Assembly (NCBI GenBank): GCA_964558415.1
Contig: CAZLDI010000001.1
Span: 124,001 to 188,000, forward strand
Reading direction: 5' to 3'
From: CAZLDI01 sp964558415
Lineage (GTDB): Bacteria > Chloroflexota > Dehalococcoidia > SM23-28-2 > RBG-16-64-32
Length of the DNA stretch: 64,000 nt
The notes beneath the pieces are model-generated. The model was not told the DNA's origin. It was given only the letters and a program-made list of their open reading frames with translations, and made no database searches. The translations under genes were made by a program, and so were the position numbers. This document shows, in pieces, positions 24,999 through 36,210 of the stretch (positions are counted from its first letter, which is position 1; the number at the start of each line of letters is the position of its first letter).

Positions 24999-25492
24999 TC
25001 GCCTTCCTCCCCGCGCGCCAGGATGATCGCGCCGAGCAGGGCCACGATCAGCACCAGCGAGGCGATCTCGAACGGCGCCGCCCAGGTCGTGAACAGCGCG
25101 TTGCCGATCTGCTCGATCGACACGACCGCCGCCTGATCGGTCTCACCCGGCCAGTCGGTGGAAGTGATCGACAGCACCGTGATGCCGAGGAACGCACCAG
25201 CAGCCAGCGCGGCGAACGGCCGCTGCGGCCCATCGAGGTTTTCCGGCAGATCGCGGACACGCGTAAGCATCAGCGCGAAGAGGACGAGGATCGTGACGGC
25301 GCCGCCGTAAACAAGGACCTGTACGATCGCCAGGAACTCCGCGGCGAGCAGGATAAACACGGCGGCGGTAGAAAGCAACGCCATGATCAGGAACAGCGCG
25401 GAGTGCACGACGTTGCGCGCGAGCACCACGCCGAGGCCGCCGGCGACCGTGACGGCCGCCACGACGTAGAAGATCGCTTCTTCGACGGTCAT
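24995..25492 (-). CDS. nuoJ: NADH-quinone oxidoreductase subunit J
   Basis: Membrane-arm subunit of complex I, 165 residues with about five helices. The family segment VLARNVVHSALFLIMALLSTAAVFILL is followed by EFLAIVQVLVYGGAVTILVLFALML, the helix-3 region with the pi-bulge motif around YGGAV. The C-terminus is charged (ARGEEGE). It lies 33 bp downstream of nuoI and overlaps nuoK by 4 bp. Confidence 0.95.
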   Translation of the reverse strand: MTVEEAIFYVVAAVTVAGGLGVVLARNVVHSALFLIMALLSTAAVFILLAAEFLAIVQVLVYGGAVTILVLFALMLTRVRDLPENLDGPQRPFAALAAGAFLGITVLSITSTDWPGETDQAAVVSIEQIGNALFTTWAAPFEIASLVLIVALLGAIILARGEEGE

Positions 25493-25525
25493 CGCGCGCG
25501 AAGCTCTAATGAGATCAAGCGGCTA

Positions 25526-26071
25526 CTAACCCTCACCACCTTCGGCTTCGGCCGCTTCTTCCTCGCCTTCGACTTTTGGTGCCCAACCGGAGTGGGCCAC
25601 GCCCATCGGCTCTCGGAACGGGTCTTTCATCTGGCCGCTGCGGTGGGGACGCAGGAGCGCGGGCAGGTCCAGCACCAGGTCCTGGCGGTCGTATGTCGAG
25701 AGCTCGACGCCCGTCCAGGTGTTGTTCATGACAATGGCATCGAAGTTGCAGACCTCGACGCAGATGTCGCAGCGCATGCAGCGGGCATAGTCGATGTAGA
25801 ACTTGTCGACGATCTTCTTGCGCTTGCTCGTCCCCGCCGCGAAGTTGGGGTTGTCCTTCATCGTAACGGTCATGCAGTCCACGGGGCAGTAGCGGGCGCA
25901 GACCTGGCAGCCGGTGCAGAATGGCTCGTTCTTATCGTCGTCCCAGAGCAGCGTCGGAAGGCCGCGGGAGCGGTGCGGCAACTCCTTCTTCTCCATCGGG
26001 TATTGCACCGTCACCGGTTTGCGCAGCGCGGCGCGCACGGTCGTTCCCACAGCCTTCAAGATGCCAAGCAT
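25526..26071 (-). CDS. nuoI: NADH-quinone oxidoreductase subunit I (2x[4Fe-4S])
   Basis: Electron-transfer subunit carrying two tetranuclear iron-sulfur clusters, 181 residues. The cysteine motifs are CTGCQVCARYCPVDC and CMRCDICVEVCNFDA, at about residues 52-66 and 97-111. The C-terminal ~45 residues end in an acidic Glu/Ala-rich tail (EGEEEAAEAEGGEG) not needed for cluster binding. The ATG at 26071 overlaps the nuoH stop by one base (TGATG). Confidence 0.96.
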   Translation of the reverse strand: MLGILKAVGTTVRAALRKPVTVQYPMEKKELPHRSRGLPTLLWDDDKNEPFCTGCQVCARYCPVDCMTVTMKDNPNFAAGTSKRKKIVDKFYIDYARCMRCDICVEVCNFDAIVMNNTWTGVELSTYDRQDLVLDLPALLRPHRSGQMKDPFREPMGVAHSGWAPKVEGEEEAAEAEGGEG

Positions 26072-27204
26072 CAGAGCACGCTCCCTACTCGCTGGCCGGC
26101 GGATGCCACGTCATAGCGCACACCGGACTGACGCGCGAGCCGGTAAGTCAGGTACACGGCGGCCGCTGTCGCTGCACCGGAGAAGACGATCAGAGTCTGG
26201 TTTGGCCAGTCGTAAACCAGCACGAGGCCATTGAGCAGGATCTGCAGGAAGGCGAACGGCAGCAGCACCTGCCAGCAGAAGGACATCAGCTGGTCTACGC
26301 GCAGCCGGGGCATGCTCCCGCGCATCCACATGTAGAAGAGGATGAAAGCGGAGGTCTTGACCAGCATGATTCCCACCTGCGCCGCGACCGGCACGCCGGC
26401 GTCGAAGATGCTCCAGGGCCAGTTCCAACCACCCAAGAACAGGAGCGAGCCCAGGATGGACAGCAGAACCATGTTGACGAATTCGCCCAGCTGGAACATC
26501 GACCAGCGGATGCCACTGTACTCCACCGTCGGTCCGCCTACGACTTCCGACTCCGCGACGGGAATGTCGAACGGCTGGCGGTAGAGCTCCGCCAGGGAGG
26601 CGATAAGGAAGAGCAAGAACGCGAGCGACTGATAAGCGATGAAGGGCGTGTCTTCCTGCGCGCTGACGATCACCCCCAAGTTCAGGCTCTGCGGGACCAT
26701 GGCGACCGCCAGGGCCGCCAGGACGAGCGGTATCTCATAGCTCACCAGCTGCGCCGCCGCCCGCGCACCGCCGAGGAGCGCGTACTTGTTGTCGGAACCC
26801 CAGCCCGCCATCAGGAAACCCACGATGGAGAGTCCCGAGACGGCGAGAATGTAGAAGAGCCCGAGGCTCAGGTTCTGCACGAACAGGTCGGCTGTGAACG
26901 GGATCGCCACGATCGCCATGACCACCGGGACGACGATGACGAAGGGGGCGAGCTCGAACGTCCAGCGGTCGGCGGTGGTGGGACGGACATCCTCCTTGGT
27001 CAGGAGCTTGATCGTGTCCGCGAAGCCCTGCAGGACGCCGTGAGGGCCGACGTGCATGGGCCCAACGCGCATCTGCAACCGGCCGATGACCTTGCGCTCC
27101 AGCCAGGTGAGGATGATGACCGTCAGCGGCATCAAGACGGCGATGATCGCCATGCGCGCCAGGGCCTCCAGCCAGGGGTTGCTGGAAACGAAGGTGAGGA
27201 TCAC
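26071..27204 (-). CDS. nuoH: NADH-quinone oxidoreductase subunit H
   Basis: Membrane subunit that forms the quinone chamber with NuoB and NuoD, 377 residues and about eight helices. Signatures are TWLERKVIGRLQMRVGPMHVGPHG, LLTKEDVRPTTADRW, the AESEVVGGPTVEYSGIRW block with its conserved acidic residues, and MRGSMPRLRVDQLMSFCWQVLLP. I choose the GTG at 27204, which overlaps the nuoD stop as GTGA and has GAGGTGG just upstream. A GTG at 27219 is in frame and adds five residues. Confidence 0.95.
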   Translation of the reverse strand: MILTFVSSNPWLEALARMAIIAVLMPLTVIILTWLERKVIGRLQMRVGPMHVGPHGVLQGFADTIKLLTKEDVRPTTADRWTFELAPFVIVVPVVMAIVAIPFTADLFVQNLSLGLFYILAVSGLSIVGFLMAGWGSDNKYALLGGARAAAQLVSYEIPLVLAALAVAMVPQSLNLGVIVSAQEDTPFIAYQSLAFLLFLIASLAELYRQPFDIPVAESEVVGGPTVEYSGIRWSMFQLGEFVNMVLLSILGSLLFLGGWNWPWSIFDAGVPVAAQVGIMLVKTSAFILFYMWMRGSMPRLRVDQLMSFCWQVLLPFAFLQILLNGLVLVYDWPNQTLIVFSGAATAAAVYLTYRLARQSGVRYDVASAGQRVGSVL

Positions 27205-28337
27205 CGGTCCACCTCGCACAGCACGATGTCGATCGATCCGAGAATGAGGATCACGTCCGCGATGTAATGCCCCACCGCCATCGCCCGTAGCGCCGAGAGG
27301 TTGCAGAAGGAGGCGCCGCGCACCTTGTGCCGGTACGGCTTGTCGCTTCCGTTGGACACGAGGTAGGTGCCGTACTCGCCGCGCGGGCTCTCCACCCGCA
27401 TATATACCTCACCGGCCGGCACGCGCAGGATCCGCTTCATTCCCCCGGCCATGACCGGCCCATCCGGCATCTGTGCCAGCGCCTGCTCAACGATCCGGAC
27501 TGACTGGCGCATCTCTTCCAGGCGCATGATCAGTCGTTCGTACACGTCGCCGGTCGTTCCCGTCGGTATCTCGAAGTCGAAACGGTCGTAGATCGAATAA
27601 GGCTCCGCCCTGCGGATGTCGTGCTTGAGGCCCGTGGAGCGCAGGACCGGTCCGGTGATGCCCCAGTTGACCGCGTCCCGGCTCGAGACCGGGCTCAACC
27701 CACGGCAGCGCGCGAGGACGACTTCGCTCTGTATCATCAGGTCATCGAGGTCCCGGATGCCGCGCTTGACGGACGCCAGGACCTGCGTACAGCGTTCGTG
27801 GAAGTCCTCTGGCACATCCCAGGCAACACCGCCCGGGCGGAAGTAGTTGTACATCATGCGCTCGCCGGTCAGCTCCTCGAACAAGTCCTGAATGTTCTCT
27901 CTTTCGCGGAAGGCGTACATGAACGCTGTGCCCGGCAGTCCCATGTCAGTCCCGAAAGCGCCCGTGAACATCAGGTGGCTCGCGATGCGGTTCAGCTCAG
28001 CCAGGACGACGCGGATATACTGGGAGCGCTCCGTGGGAGTGAGCCCGGCGAGCTTCTCCACCGCTTCAACGTAACAGTGCTCGGTATTGAACTGCGCCAG
28101 GTAGTCCGTTCGGTCGTGATAGCCGATGACCTGGCGGTAGTCGCAGTTCTCCGGCAGCTTTTCGTTCCCACGGTGCATGTAGCCGATCACCGGGTCCAGC
28201 TCGACCACCAGTTCGCCGTCCACCGTCAGAACCATGCGGAAGACGCCGTGTGTCGCCGGATGCTGCGGCCCGACGTTGATGTTGATGTCGATCGTTTCGA
28301 GATCGGCCTCGGCCGGGCGGCTGGTATCGATGGCCAC
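27201..28337 (-). CDS. nuoD: NADH-quinone oxidoreductase subunit D (49-kDa type)
   Basis: Hydrogenase-derived quinone-site subunit, 378 residues. Motifs are VGPQHPATHGVFRMVL with the quinone-site His, GYMHRGNEKLPE, DRTDYLAQFNTEHCYVEAVEKL, the SPRGEYGTYLVS block near the C-terminus, and ILGSIDIVLCEVDR at the very end. The N-terminus is separate from NuoC, so this is not a NuoCD fusion. The start is GTG at 28337, directly abutting the nuoC stop. Confidence 0.96.
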   Translation of the reverse strand: MAIDTSRPAEADLETIDININVGPQHPATHGVFRMVLTVDGELVVELDPVIGYMHRGNEKLPENCDYRQVIGYHDRTDYLAQFNTEHCYVEAVEKLAGLTPTERSQYIRVVLAELNRIASHLMFTGAFGTDMGLPGTAFMYAFRERENIQDLFEELTGERMMYNYFRPGGVAWDVPEDFHERCTQVLASVKRGIRDLDDLMIQSEVVLARCRGLSPVSSRDAVNWGITGPVLRSTGLKHDIRRAEPYSIYDRFDFEIPTGTTGDVYERLIMRLEEMRQSVRIVEQALAQMPDGPVMAGGMKRILRVPAGEVYMRVESPRGEYGTYLVSNGSDKPYRHKVRGASFCNLSALRAMAVGHYIADVILILGSIDIVLCEVDR

Positions 28338-29264
28338 CTAGCCGCCTTCCTCGGAGAACGCCTTTAGCGCTTCCGCTACCACGTGGCGCTCCTCCTCCGG
28401 TGAGAGGCCCCTGGCGCGTGCTTCGGCGCGCGTCTTCGTGATCAGCGCGGCCTTTTTCTGCGCCATCTGTATCTTCGCCGCCCGGGCGTCCGCCGGCGCA
28501 GCAGCCGCGGCAGCGGGAGCGGCAGCCGGGGCCGCCGCTTGTTCCTCTTCGAACTTCTTCAGCGCTGCCTGAACAGCAGCCTTCTCGTCGTCGCCAGAGA
28601 GGCCCTTTGCCCGCGCCTCTTCGCGCGCCTTTGTGATGATCGCGGCCTTCTTCTGGGCCATCTGTATCTTCAGGGCCTTCTCATCAACGGGCGCGACGCC
28701 CTCCGGCCCGGCTGCGGCCGCGGCCATTTGAGCGGCCGCCTCATCGACGGCGCGCACGTAGTCCTCCTGCCAGTCTTCGATTTCCGCCAGCGGGTGGCTC
28801 TTGCGGAGGGGAAAGTAGCCCAGCCCTTCCTCAGTGAGCAGCGGCCTCAGGTCCGGGTGGGCGTCGTAGACGATCCCGAACATCTCGTAAGTCTCCCGTT
28901 CGTGCCAGTTCGCCGTCTGCCAGAGATGACTGACTGTGGGCACGTGCGGGTCCTCGTACGGGCAACGTACCTTGATCGCGACAGTATGGCGGTGCTTGAA
29001 CGAGTAGAAGTGGTATACCGTCTCGAGTTCCGTCAGGTAGTCCACGCCGGACAGACACCGCAGCTGTTCGAACGCCAACCGCTCGTTGTTCTTCGCCGCC
29101 TCCATCACGCGCACGAAGTCGTCTCGCTGTACTGTGAGGACCTCGTCCAGCGGACTCTGACCGATCGCTAACGGAACCCCTGGAAGCGCCTCCTGGAAGA
29201 GCCTGGCAACGGGCCCCGGCTCCAGCGATACGGTGACGGCGCCGCCCGGCTCCTCTTGCACCAT
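28338..29264 (-). CDS. nuoC: NADH-quinone oxidoreductase subunit C with duplicated C-terminal extension
   Basis: Residues about 1-175 are a normal NuoC (30-kDa type), with YHFYSFKHRHTVAIKVR, ANWHERETYEMFGI and GYFPLRKSHPL. The protein then continues for about 130 residues that ordinary NuoC lacks. Two near-identical 45-residue units occur at 197-241 and 262-306, each starting KIQMAQKKAA-[IL]-ITK, continuing with AR-x-KGLS or ARGLS, and ending in K-x-F-x-EE. An Ala/Pro-rich linker separates them. The units are predicted helical and basic. They sit at the exposed C-terminus of the peripheral arm, and this complex I has no NuoEFG, so I infer a docking role for an alternative electron-input partner. 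That is speculation. Confidence 0.93.
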   Translation of the reverse strand: MVQEEPGGAVTVSLEPGPVARLFQEALPGVPLAIGQSPLDEVLTVQRDDFVRVMEAAKNNERLAFEQLRCLSGVDYLTELETVYHFYSFKHRHTVAIKVRCPYEDPHVPTVSHLWQTANWHERETYEMFGIVYDAHPDLRPLLTEEGLGYFPLRKSHPLAEIEDWQEDYVRAVDEAAAQMAAAAAGPEGVAPVDEKALKIQMAQKKAAIITKAREEARAKGLSGDDEKAAVQAALKKFEEEQAAAPAAAPAAAAAAPADARAAKIQMAQKKAALITKTRAEARARGLSPEEERHVVAEALKAFSEEGG

Positions 29265-29887
29265 TACGCGCGACCTATCTTCCCGCGCTCTTCCATGATC
29301 TTCTTCTGCAGCGCCAGGAAGGCATCGATCAGCGCCTCCGGGCGGGGCGGACAGCCGGGGACGTAGACGTCGACGGGGATGATCTTGTCAACGCCCTGCA
29401 AGACGCGGTCGTAGCGCGTGTAGGGGCCGCCGTTGGTGGCGCAGGCGCCCATGGAGATCACCCACTTCGGGCTCGGCATCTGTTCGTACAGCAGCTTGAC
29501 TGCGGGCGCCATCTTCTTCGTCACCGTGCCGGAGACGATCATCACGTCGGATTGCCGGGGTGAGGCGGCGACCTGGCCGAGGACGCCGAAGCGGTCGAGG
29601 TCGTGGCGCGCCATGAACGTCGAGATCATCTCGATGGCGCAGCAGGCGAGGCCGAACGTAAGTGGCCACAGGGACGACTTGCGGCCCCAGGCGATGAGCC
29701 AGTCCGCCGGCATCTGCATGATGCCCGGCAGGATTTGCCGGTAGATGGCCTTCCCTTGTGCGGGGTTCGCGGGCGTAGCCTCGAGGCTCTTCGTCGCCTG
29801 GCGCACCTCCGGAGCGACGGCATCGGAGATTGCGAGCTGCGGGTCGTCGCGGACCTCGTAGACTTCGATGATTTGCCTCTCAGCCAC
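29264..29887 (-). CDS. nuoB: NADH-quinone oxidoreductase subunit B (N2 cluster)
   Basis: Carries the terminal [4Fe-4S] cluster N2, 207 residues. The ligand motifs are LACCAIEM (adjacent Cys82 and Cys83), SMGACATNGG, and VPGCPPRPEALIDA. The N-terminal ~50 residues are an extra polar segment compared with the shortest NuoB proteins. The start is GTG at 29887 with AGGAGG upstream. The stop overlaps the nuoC start (TAATG). Confidence 0.96.
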   Translation of the reverse strand: MAERQIIEVYEVRDDPQLAISDAVAPEVRQATKSLEATPANPAQGKAIYRQILPGIMQMPADWLIAWGRKSSLWPLTFGLACCAIEMISTFMARHDLDRFGVLGQVAASPRQSDVMIVSGTVTKKMAPAVKLLYEQMPSPKWVISMGACATNGGPYTRYDRVLQGVDKIIPVDVYVPGCPPRPEALIDAFLALQKKIMEERGKIGRA

Positions 29888-29896
29888 GGCCGCCTC

Positions 29897-30265
29897 CTAC
29901 CGCCATTTGAGGACGCCCTTCTTCCAGGCGTAGAGGAGGCCGAACCCGAGGATGGCGATGAACACGACCATCTCCCAGAAGGCGGCCTCGCCGATCTCGA
30001 CGAACGTGACGGCCCAGGGGAAGAGGAACACTGCCTCGATGTCGAAGATCAGGAAGAGGATGGCGAACAGGTAGTAGCGGAAGTGGACCTGAGTGCGGCT
30101 GCGACCGATGGGGAGCATGCCGCATTCGTACGTGATCCCCTTTGTGCGAGTGGGCTGCCGCGGAGAGAGAACGAGGTTGGCGGCGAGGGCCGTGCCGACG
30201 AGCACGAAGCCGAAGATGGCAGCGATGAGGACGGCTACGTAATCGGAGAAGAGATCGCTAGCCAA
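29897..30265 (-). CDS. nuoA: NADH-quinone oxidoreductase subunit A
   Basis: First gene of the operon, 122 residues with three membrane helices. It shows ITYECGMLPIGRSRTQVHFRYYLFAILFLIFDIEAVFLFPW, the classic NuoA block with the FDxE motif. I place the start at TTG 30265 (LASDLFSDYVAVLIAAIF). An upstream in-frame ATG at 30355 would lie inside the predicted -35 box of the operon promoter and would add 30 residues that look non-coding. Confidence 0.9.
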   Translation of the reverse strand: MASDLFSDYVAVLIAAIFGFVLVGTALAANLVLSPRQPTRTKGITYECGMLPIGRSRTQVHFRYYLFAILFLIFDIEAVFLFPWAVTFVEIGEAAFWEMVVFIAILGFGLLYAWKKGVLKWR

Positions 30266-30322
30266 TCGCGCTACACTCCGCGGGCGGGTGGGTGATCGTT
30301 TGTTCCATCCGGCACAATCCGA

Positions 30323-30355
30323 GCGAATGCTAGCATTCGCCCCGGCTACAGTCAA
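30323..30355 (-). promoter_or_regulatory. nuo operon promoter overlapped by an 18-bp perfect palindrome
   Basis: On the minus strand TTGACT (30350-30355) and TAGCAT (30327-30332) are separated by exactly 17 bp, giving a sigma70-type promoter with a start near 30320 and a leader of about 55 nt before nuoA. The -10 box lies inside GCGAATGC-TA-GCATTCGC (30323-30340), a perfect 18-bp palindrome. A repressor bound there would cover the -10. The regulator is unknown. Confidence 0.55.
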
Positions 30356-30418
30356 TAAAGAAAGTGCTTGGTTGGTTTATCGGGGCGGCATCGCCGGTCC
30401 GGCGGCCGAACGTTGGGG

Positions 30419-33103
<2,685 letters not shown>

Positions 33104-33165
33104 GAGAGCTAAGATACCAGAGGCGGTTTGTCAGTGGTTAGTGGCCGGAGACGGGCGCCCGGTGG

Positions 33166-33630
33166 TTAGAAGTTTTTGAAGAAGGGGCGGCAGAGTGCCC
33201 AGTCCGGATCCTCTTCCAGCTTGTAGGTGAAGCTGCGGGCGAGTGCGCCGTTTGCGCGCAACGCAGCGAGCGCTTCCTCGACGCCGGCGAGGTTTTCGAC
33301 GTAGTAATCCAACAGGCGAAGGCCGTTCCAGGTCTGACGGGCGATGTAATGGATGCCGCCGGACTTGCGGACCTCCTGTTCGATCGTATCCTCGACCGCG
33401 TTCAGGACCTCCGCCTCCGTGTTGGTGGGGAGGCCGGCGTCAGTCCGGTCGCCGATCGTGATCTCAACCGCCAGGTGCCAGGGGTAGTCCGACGAGTAGG
33501 GGTAGTCTCTGTAGGCGAGGTTGAGCATCACGATGGCGGGGAGCCCGTCCCGCTCGCCCTGTCCGATCGTGAAGCTGTCTTCGGGGAATCTTTCGTTGGC
33601 CTTATCGCGGCCCAGCAGTTTGCCCAGCAT
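33166..33630 (-). CDS. DUF695-like protein of unknown function
   Basis: 154 residues from the ATG at 33630, which has GGAGGG just upstream; the longer frame to 33726 adds a Ser/Val-rich leader without support. The sequence has an alpha/beta look, with WHLAVEITI, an acidic AEVLNAVEDTIEQEV helix, and ARQTWNGLRLLDYYVEN. The pattern resembles the DUF695 family (a domain that occurs alone or next to enzymes), but I cannot confirm this by search. No signal peptide and no catalytic motif are evident. It is transcribed toward valS with a short gap. Confidence 0.6.
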   Translation of the reverse strand: MLGKLLGRDKANERFPEDSFTIGQGERDGLPAIVMLNLAYRDYPYSSDYPWHLAVEITIGDRTDAGLPTNTEAEVLNAVEDTIEQEVRKSGGIHYIARQTWNGLRLLDYYVENLAGVEEALAALRANGALARSFTYKLEEDPDWALCRPFFKNF

Positions 33631-33762
33631 GGTCCCTCCGGTGATGTGTGTTTGTATCTGTAGGACTACCGAGCGGGGCGGAAGTGTTGCATTGTCCACA
33701 GAGGACACGGAGGGTACTGAGGGCACGGAGCCTACGGTTTGGGGGGTAGCGTGGACAAGCCG

Positions 33763-36006
33763 CTAGGGCGGCCAGGGACAGTCGGGGCCGCCGAAAGCGC
33801 GAGCGTTGTTCAGCATCGACGGTGCCAGGACGACGATGAGGCTCAGGTCCTGGATGTTGATGTCATTGCTCAACAGGCCCTTGCCGGGCACGATGTCCAC
33901 GCGCACGTCGCCGAGGTTGGTACCTACGTTCGTGTTGAAATACCTCACCGGGGAGATGTAGAGCGCAAGGTCGGCCACGTTGATCCTGTTGGCGCTGAAC
34001 GCTCCACCGGCCAGATCAGCGGCCCAGCCTGGCGAGGCGAACGTCCCGCAGGGGTCCTGGTCGCCCTGCACGCCGGGCTGGTAGACGTGATCCTCAGCCA
34101 GGCCGGTAATACCGTCCCCGTCACAGTCATACGCCTCGGCGCCTCCGGGGAGCGCTTCGTCGATTGCTGCGTCGCCGTCGTCGCTGACTCCGGCGAAGGC
34201 GCCGTCCACGCGCTCGGGCCGACCAAACGGATCAAGCGAATCCGAGCCACAGCCCACTTCGTTGCTGTCCAGCACGCCGTCGTTGTCGTCGTCCGTGTCG
34301 CAGGCGTCTCCCATCAAGTCGCCGTCGCTGTTCGCCTGGGACGGGCTGCTAACGGTGGGGCAGTTGTCACAAACATCGCCGAAGGTATCGGCGTCTAGAT
34401 TCGCCTGGGACTGATTGCTGTTCGCCGGACAGTTGTCACAGGCGTCGCCGAATGAGTCGGCGTCGCTGTTCGTTTGGATTGCGTTGGCGACAGACGGGCA
34501 GTTGTCGCAGGCGTTGCCGAATGGGTCAGCGTCGACGTTCACCTGAGACGGGTTGCTAATCGTCAAGCAGTTGTCACAGGCGTCGCCGAATGAGTCGGTG
34601 TCGCTGTTCGTTTGGACTGCATTGGCGACCAGTAGGCAGTTGTCGCACGCGTCGCCCAACGGATCCGTGTCGCCATTGGCCTGGCTCACATTCGGCACTG
34701 CCGGGCAATTGTCGGCGGCTACCGGCACGCCATCACCATCGGCGTCCGAGCAGCCGGACGCGTCGTTGAGGACGATAAAGCCGCCGCTAATTGAGTTGAT
34801 GTCATGGGGAGCGCCGCTGATGTCGAATAGGCCCACGCCGGATGGAGTGAGGGCAGTAGCAGCTATGGTCGGCAGGGCGGTCAGTCCTTCGAAGCTAAAG
34901 CGTGTCAGGATGCCCTGCCCCGACTCCAGCGAAGCTGGAATGGGGCCGGCGTCTGTGGCAGCTGGACTCGATATGCCAGATGCGTTTGGGAAGGTTTGAG
35001 AGGGATTGGTGCCGCCGTTATCAGCAATGAAAACACTGCTACCTCCATTGGCGGCAAGCATCAGCGAAAGGTTCGCCCCAGTGACCTGGGCGACAGCACC
35101 GTTGTAGTTCAAGTCGTAACCAAACGAAAGGAGTCCGCCGACACCAAACGCGGGCGACGAGATACCAGGCGAAGCGACGACTACATCCAGGTCCACCGAG
35201 TCGACTGCGTCTTCGTCGCCGTTCAATATATCGTCGTTCACGATTTCGGTGCAGGTTTCGACGCTGCCGATTGACGTGGGTGTATTGGCGGGTGTCGAAC
35301 CCGGATCCGCGTCTACCGCAATGCTGGCAAGCAGCGGGCAGTCCGTGTTGATCGCCACGCTGGCGTTGTTCACGGTGATCGGGGCATAGAACGAGCCCGA
35401 ATTGTCGAGAACGCCGGTGGTTTCGTGGTCACCCAAAGTCAGCGAATGGATGCCGCTGGCAGCTGGCGCGTCCGACGAGATTGTGACTCTCTGGAGGATA
35501 CCGGTCCCTTGCTCAGGCGTTCCGAGCCCGGTGTCCACTGCTATGCCGTTCCATTGATTGTCGTAGTTCGAGTCTGGAGTTTGGTCGCTGGCCTCAAAAA
35601 TCCCACTGCCCGGGTTGACAGCCAGCAGCCACATCGAGGAGGCGCTCTGCACCGACAGGTTCGCGGAGCAGTAGCTCAGAAGATACAAGAACGCGACTAT
35701 CCCGCCAGCGCCACTGCTGTACGGAGGGATTCCTTCGGCTGTAACGTCAAACTGGACCGCATCGACAGACGTCTCGTCGGCGTCCTGTAGATCGTTTTCG
35801 TTGATCCGCTGGCAGCGCTCACGGCTACCTAACGTGGTGGCCGTGTTTGCCGGGATGCCTGCCGGATTCATGTCGATCGACATGGCGGATATCGTACCGA
35901 CATGCCCGGCTTCGCTCCGTCGGGCGCCGTCGTGCAGGCTGAGAAGGACGAGCGCCAGAAACAGGAGGGCGGCGAGCGGGAAACGCAGCGATTGGACTAG
36001 CGGCAT
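33763..36006 (-). CDS. secreted protein: two cohesin-like domains, thrombospondin type-3 repeats and dockerin-like C-terminus
   Basis: 747 residues. A signal peptide (about 1-33) is followed by two related ~170-residue beta domains (about 40-220 and 225-410). Each begins with an [IA]-x-D-x-x-P-x-x-x-PANT-x-T-[TS]-[LI]-GS motif, has an ENDL/NDDILNGDED-type acidic turn, then FGYDLNYNGAVAQVTGAN-like strands and a GQGIL-x-R-[FV] motif. These resemble cohesin-fold domains. Six thrombospondin type-3 units follow (DNCP-x-V-x-N-x-x-Q-x-N-x-D-x-D-x-x-GDACD). The last ~89 residues are the shared module (INVADLALYISPVRYF, VDIVPG, INIQDLSLIV, RAFGGPDCPWPP). A calcium-bound surface scaffold is a reasonable inference. 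Confidence 0.8.
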   Translation of the reverse strand: MPLVQSLRFPLAALLFLALVLLSLHDGARRSEAGHVGTISAMSIDMNPAGIPANTATTLGSRERCQRINENDLQDADETSVDAVQFDVTAEGIPPYSSGAGGIVAFLYLLSYCSANLSVQSASSMWLLAVNPGSGIFEASDQTPDSNYDNQWNGIAVDTGLGTPEQGTGILQRVTISSDAPAASGIHSLTLGDHETTGVLDNSGSFYAPITVNNASVAINTDCPLLASIAVDADPGSTPANTPTSIGSVETCTEIVNDDILNGDEDAVDSVDLDVVVASPGISSPAFGVGGLLSFGYDLNYNGAVAQVTGANLSLMLAANGGSSVFIADNGGTNPSQTFPNASGISSPAATDAGPIPASLESGQGILTRFSFEGLTALPTIAATALTPSGVGLFDISGAPHDINSISGGFIVLNDASGCSDADGDGVPVAADNCPAVPNVSQANGDTDPLGDACDNCLLVANAVQTNSDTDSFGDACDNCLTISNPSQVNVDADPFGNACDNCPSVANAIQTNSDADSFGDACDNCPANSNQSQANLDADTFGDVCDNCPTVSSPSQANSDGDLMGDACDTDDDNDGVLDSNEVGCGSDSLDPFGRPERVDGAFAGVSDDGDAAIDEALPGGAEAYDCDGDGITGLAEDHVYQPGVQGDQDPCGTFASPGWAADLAGGAFSANRINVADLALYISPVRYFNTNVGTNLGDVRVDIVPGKGLLSNDINIQDLSLIVVLAPSMLNNARAFGGPDCPWPP

Positions 36007-36103
36007 TAAACGAACTGGAATGGTGACGGTCCCCCCAAATATGATGGCTCCATTATAGGCCCTGCATGGCCGCTATGCCTTCTTGATTTTGTCGGGCCGG
36101 AGC

Positions 36104-36141
36104 CCTCACCCCCGGCCCCTCTCCCGTGCGCGGGAGAGGGG
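36104..36141. repeat. G/C-rich inverted repeat, dispersed-repeat or terminator hairpin
   Basis: CCCCTCTCCC (36116-36125) and GGGAGAGGGG (36132-36141) form a perfect 10-bp stem with a 6-nt loop, preceded by a C-rich stretch. There is no U-run on either side. Elements of this composition are common dispersed repeats in many genomes. It could insulate the secreted-protein gene from the metallohydrolase gene. Confidence 0.5.
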
Positions 36142-36210
36142 TGCGGCCCACCCCACGTGGCGTCGCATTACACCTTGACCTGCCTCGTTCCCCGCACCTA
36201 TCGTGACGCC

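Noticed and set aside
33690..33740. Shared CACAGAGG/CACTGAGGG-type sequence near 33.7 kb and 37.06 kb
   Set aside because: Looks like a scattered low-complexity repeat; two partial copies give no functional clue.
36104..36141. Rho-independent terminator
   Set aside because: The stem is strong, but neither strand has a U-run; it is more likely a dispersed repeat, so it is listed as such.
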